Source: Pseudomonadota bacterium (lineage in GTDB: Bacteria; Pseudomonadota; Alphaproteobacteria; Acetobacterales; Acetobacteraceae). Taken from it: DNA of 64,000 nucleotides. Positions 60,200 to 64,000 of the stretch are shown in pieces. Within the stretch, counting starts at the first letter, position 1. Each line of letters begins with the position of its first letter. A model generated the notes under the pieces. It was not told where the DNA came from, did not search any database, and saw only the letters and a program-made list of their open reading frames with translations. A program made the position numbers and the translations under genes. The stretch lies in NCBI GenBank assembly GCA_021818505.1, contig JAKADX010000004.1:62001-126000 (forward strand). The letters are read 5' to 3'.

Positions 60200-62848
60200 A
60201 TGCTGGACAAGACCTTTTCTCCCTCGGAGATCGAGCCGCGGCTGTATGCGGGCTGGGAAGCCTCCGGCGCGTTCGCCGCCGATCCCACGCGTGCGGCCGC
60301 GCCGTTCACCATCATGATCCCGCCGCCGAACGTCACCGGCAGCCTGCACATGGGCCACGCGCTGACCTTCACGCTGCAGGATGCGCTCATCCGCTGGCGG
60401 CGGATGCAGGGGCGCGACGCGCTGTGGCAGCCCGGCACCGACCATGCCGGCATCGCGACACAAATGGTTGTGGAGCGGCTGCTGGCGGGCGAGGGCGTCG
60501 ATCGGCGCGCGCTGGGCCGCAAAAAATTCCTCGACCGCGTCTGGCAGTGGAAGGCGGAGTCCGGCGGGACCATCACCCGCCAGTTGCGCCGCCTCGGCGC
60601 CTCGCTCGACTGGCCGCGCGAGCGGTTCACCATGGATGACGGGCTCTCGGCGGCGGTGCGCGAGGTGTTCGTCACGCTGTATCGCCAGGGGCTGATCTAT
60701 CGCGACCGGCGGCTCGTGAACTGGGACCCGAAATTCCAGTCGGCGATTTCCGACCTGGAAGTGGAAAGCCGGGAGATCAAAGGCAGCCTGTGGCACATCC
60801 GCTATCCGCTCGCCGACGATCCGGCGCGGTTCCTGTCGGTTGCCACGACGCGGCCGGAAACGATGCTGGGCGACACGGCGGTTGCGGTGCACCCCGACGA
60901 CGCGCGCTATCGCGACCTGATCGGCCGCGACGTCGTCCTGCCGCTGGTCGGCCGCCGCATCCCGATCATCGCCGATACCTACTCCGACCCCGAAAAGGGC
61001 ACGGGTGCTGTGAAGATCACGCCCGCACACGACTTCAACGATTTCGAGGTCGGCCGGCGCCATGATCTGCCGATGCCCTCGGTGATCGACCGCGAGGGCC
61101 GCATCACGCTGGCCGAGATCGCGCCGGATTCGGATTTCGTGCAAGGCCTGCAAGGGACGGATCGGTTCGAGGCGCGGCGGCAGATCGTCGCCGAACTCGA
61201 ACGCCTCGGCCTGCTGGAACGCATCGAGCCGCACATCCATCAGGTGCCGCACGGTGACCGCTCCGGCGTGCCGATCGAGCCGCTGCTGACGGTGCAGTGG
61301 TACTGCAACGCCGGCGAACTGGCGAAGGCCGCCATTGCCTCGGTCGAGGACGGGCGGACGAAGTTCGTGCCGCAGCAATGGGAAAACACGTTCTTCGCCT
61401 GGATGCGCGACATCCAGCCCTGGTGCATCAGCCGGCAATTGTGGTGGGGACATCGGATTCCAGCGTGGTACGGCCCCGACGGCGCGGTGTTCGTCGCGCA
61501 TTCCACGAAAGATGCAGAAAACGAGGCTGAAAAACATTACGGAAAGCCGGCTGTATTAACGCAGGACGAGGACGTGCTCGATACCTGGTTCAGCTCCGCC
61601 CTGTGGCCGTTCTCGACACTCGGCTGGCCTCAGCGCACCGTGGAGGTCGATCGCTATTATCCGGGCGACGTGCTGGTCACGGGCTTCGACATCATCTTCT
61701 TCTGGGTAGCGCGGATGATGATGATGGGGCTGCACTTCATGGGCGAAGTGCCGTTCCGCCACGTCTATATCCACGGCCTGGTGCGCGACGAGCGCGGGCA
61801 GAAGATGAGCAAGTCCAAGGGGAACGTGATGGATCCTTTGGAGTTGATCGACCGCTACGGCGCGGACGCACTGCGCTTCACTATCTGCGCGCTGACCGGA
61901 CCGGGTCGCGACATCAAGCTCGGCCCGAGCCGCGTGGAGAGTCACCGCAGCTTCGTGACGAAACTGTGGAACGCGGCGCGATTCTGCGAGATGAACGCGA
62001 TCGCGCCCGATGTGTCCTTCGACCCGTCGCAGGCGAAGCTGCCGCTGACACGCTGGATCCTTGCCGAGGCGTCGGATGCGGTGTCGGCAGCGACGGCGGC
62101 GCTGGAGGCGTACCGCTTCGACGAATACGCCGCCGCCTGCTACCGCTTCGCCTGGCACGTGTTCTGCGACTGGTTCCTCGAACTCGCCAAGCCGGCGCTG
62201 CACGAAGCGGAAGTGAAGCAGGCGGCGGCGCATGTTCTCGGCCTGATTCTGCGGGTGCTGCATCCCGCGATGCCGTTTGTCACCGAGGAATTGTGGGACC
62301 GCCTCGGCTACGGCGCCCCGTGCAGCCTGATCCGCGCCGCGTGGCCCACGCCGTTCGTGGTGCCCGATGCTGCGCCGGCGCGTTCCGAACTCGACTGGGT
62401 GGTGCGGTTGATCGGCGAAGTGCGCACCGTGCGCGCCGAGATGAACGTGCCACCCTCGCTGCGCGCGCCGGTGCTGCTTAAGGACGCGGCCCCCGACTCG
62501 ATCGCGCGCGGCCGGCGCTGGGAGGAGGCGATCGCCCGGCTGGCACGGGCGGACACGTTCGGCCCGCTTCCTGGCGATGTGCCGCAGGGCAGCGCGCAGG
62601 CGGTGCTGGACGAGGCGACTATCGTGCTGCCGCTCGCCGGCCTGATCGACCTCGCCGCCGAGCGCGCGCGGTTGGAGAAGGAAGCGGCCAAGGCGTGGCG
62701 CGAGGCCGAGACGCTGGAACGCAAGCTCGCCAACGTTGACTTCGTCGCCCGCGCCGACCCGGAGGTGGTGGCGGAGACGCGCGACCGTCTGGAATCCGCC
62801 CGCGCGGAGGTCGCGCGGTTGCAAGCGGCGTTGGCGCGGATCGGCTAG
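60200..62848 (+). CDS. valS: Valyl-tRNA synthetase
   Basis: PPPNVTGSLHMGHAL; KMSKSKGNVMDPL; C-terminal coiled coil. Confidence 0.98.
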   Translation: MLDKTFSPSEIEPRLYAGWEASGAFAADPTRAAAPFTIMIPPPNVTGSLHMGHALTFTLQDALIRWRRMQGRDALWQPGTDHAGIATQMVVERLLAGEGVDRRALGRKKFLDRVWQWKAESGGTITRQLRRLGASLDWPRERFTMDDGLSAAVREVFVTLYRQGLIYRDRRLVNWDPKFQSAISDLEVESREIKGSLWHIRYPLADDPARFLSVATTRPETMLGDTAVAVHPDDARYRDLIGRDVVLPLVGRRIPIIADTYSDPEKGTGAVKITPAHDFNDFEVGRRHDLPMPSVIDREGRITLAEIAPDSDFVQGLQGTDRFEARRQIVAELERLGLLERIEPHIHQVPHGDRSGVPIEPLLTVQWYCNAGELAKAAIASVEDGRTKFVPQQWENTFFAWMRDIQPWCISRQLWWGHRIPAWYGPDGAVFVAHSTKDAENEAEKHYGKPAVLTQDEDVLDTWFSSALWPFSTLGWPQRTVEVDRYYPGDVLVTGFDIIFFWVARMMMMGLHFMGEVPFRHVYIHGLVRDERGQKMSKSKGNVMDPLELIDRYGADALRFTICALTGPGRDIKLGPSRVESHRSFVTKLWNAARFCEMNAIAPDVSFDPSQAKLPLTRWILAEASDAVSAATAALEAYRFDEYAAACYRFAWHVFCDWFLELAKPALHEAEVKQAAAHVLGLILRVLHPAMPFVTEELWDRLGYGAPCSLIRAAWPTPFVVPDAAPARSELDWVVRLIGEVRTVRAEMNVPPSLRAPVLLKDAAPDSIARGRRWEEAIARLARADTFGPLPGDVPQGSAQAVLDEATIVLPLAGLIDLAAERARLEKEAAKAWREAETLERKLANVDFVARADPEVVAETRDRLESARAEVARLQAALARIG

Positions 62849-62874
62849 GATCGGGGTCCGAGACGACCCGAAGC

Positions 62875-62937
62875 CCCTCACCCCGGCCCTCTCCCGCTTG
62901 CGGGAGAGGGTGCCGAGCGGAGCGAGGCGGGTGAGGG
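62875..62937. repeat. REP-like nested palindromic element
   Basis: Outer CCCTCACCC/GGGTGAGGG and inner CCCTCTCCCGC-tt-GCGGGAGAGGG stems between valS and purU. Confidence 0.7.
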
Positions 62938-62970
62938 CCGCGCCGCAACCTTTGCGCTGAAAGCCCCGCC

Positions 62971-63831
62971 ATGGCCGACCCTTTCATCCTCACACTCTCC
63001 TGCCGCAACCGCCCCGGCATCGTCGCCGCCGTCTCGACCTATCTGTTCGAGAGCGGCGGCAATATCCTGGACGCGCAGCAGTTCGACGACACCGACTCCA
63101 ACCGCTTCTTCATGCGCGTGATGTTCAACCCGGTGCGTGACGGCGTGGACCTCGCCGCGCTGCGCCAGGGCTTCGCGCCGATCGGCGAGCGGTTCGCGAT
63201 GAGCTGGCAGATGCGCCCGCGCGGCGAGAAGCGGCGGGTGATGCTGTTCGCCTCGAAATTCGACCATTGCCTCGCCGACCTGCTGTACCGCTGGCGGATC
63301 GGCGAGATCGCCATGGACCTAGTCGGCATCGTCGCCAACCATCCGCGCGAGACCTACGCACATCTCGATTTCGACGACATTCCGTTCCATTATCTTCCGA
63401 TCACGCGTGAGACCAAGCTGGAGCAGGAGAGCCAGACCTGGGAGATCGTGCGTACCGCGCAGGCTGATCTTGTGGTTTTGGCGCGCTACATGCAGGTGCT
63501 GTCCGATGGGCTGGTGGCGAAACTCGCGGGCCGCTGCATCAACATCCACCATTCCTTTCTACCCGGCTTCAAGGGGGCCAAGCCGTATCACCAGGCGCAC
63601 GCGCGCGGCGTGAAGCTGATCGGTGCGACCGCCCACTATGTCACGTCCGACCTCGACGAAGGCCCGATCATCGAGCAGGACGTGGAGCGCATCAGCCATC
63701 GCGACAGCCCCGACGACCTGATCCGCAAGGGCCGCGACATCGAGCGCCGGGTGCTGGCCCGCGCCGTGCGGATGCACCTGGAGGACCGGGTGATCCCGAA
63801 CGGGCATCGCACGGTCGTGTTCACCGACTGA
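62971..63831 (+). CDS. purU: Formyltetrahydrofolate deformylase
   Basis: N-terminal ACT domain; [47 protein letters not shown]. Confidence 0.97.
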   Translation: MADPFILTLSCRNRPGIVAAVSTYLFESGGNILDAQQFDDTDSNRFFMRVMFNPVRDGVDLAALRQGFAPIGERFAMSWQMRPRGEKRRVMLFASKFDHCLADLLYRWRIGEIAMDLVGIVANHPRETYAHLDFDDIPFHYLPITRETKLEQESQTWEIVRTAQADLVVLARYMQVLSDGLVAKLAGRCINIHHSFLPGFKGAKPYHQAHARGVKLIGATAHYVTSDLDEGPIIEQDVERISHRDSPDDLIRKGRDIERRVLARAVRMHLEDRVIPNGHRTVVFTD

Positions 63832-63842
63832 GCCGGGGCCGA

Positions 63843-63856
63843 TTGACCAGGATCAA
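63843..63856. promoter_or_regulatory. FNR/FixK-type box TTGACCAGGATCAA
   Basis: Matches TTGAY-N4-RTCAA; 60 nt upstream of ATG 63917. Confidence 0.6.
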
Positions 63857-63916
63857 CGACGGATCGCAAGCGCCGTGCCCTGATCCTCGCCGACCATGCG
63901 GCGGAGGACTCCGGCG

Positions 63917-64000
63917 ATGCGAATGGAAAGGAACGAAGGCCTGACCGACCGTCTGATTCGGGCGGTGGTGGGCGTTGCCCTGATCGTCTGGGCATTGACC
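63917..64000 (+). CDS. DUF2892-like small membrane protein (3' truncated by window)
   Basis: MRMERNEGLTDRLIRAVVGVALIVWALT... continues off the window. Confidence 0.6.
   Translation, partial: MRMERNEGLTDRLIRAVVGVALIVWALT

Overview
64-kb window of a GC-rich bacterial chromosome. The gene complement (fds formate dehydrogenase, popZ/DUF2497-valS, DUF1849/EipB, DUF1150, ispE-TPR-ETF-QO) suggests an alphaproteobacterium, probably Rhodospirillales/Acetobacteraceae-like (inference). Most of it is ordinary coding sequence. Contents include: a CBS-domain locus with a duplicated C-terminal domain; a complete RND efflux operon and a second orphan RND pump; ispE; ETF-QO; family-4 UDG; SLT; moaB; TPP riboswitch-thiC; gshB; a CDF transporter; Hsp20; def-fmt-N-formylglutamate amidohydrolase; GDH divergent from a LysR regulator and fdsGBA-fdhD-fdsD; an RbsABC-type sugar ABC operon; an atypical Nramp-like transporter; ROK kinase-dinB; a GntR/class-III aminotransferase/HyuA/HyuB/Cys-rich small protein operon; pcm-like, tolC, popZ-like, valS and purU. 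Two tRNA genes (Gln-TTG, Cys-GCA) are on the minus strand. I saw no IS elements, prophage or CRISPR array. The most interesting signals are: (1) a 48-codon ORF missing from the supplied ORF track, with an excellent Shine-Dalgarno, an internal 12-bp stem and a terminator-like hairpin just past its stop codon, upstream of an Nramp-like transporter with non-canonical metal-site motifs (candidate attenuator); (2) a putative lactam or cyclic-amide catabolic operon ending in a 66-aa Cys-motif protein; (3) FNR/FixK-type boxes shared by scattered CBS/DUF genes.
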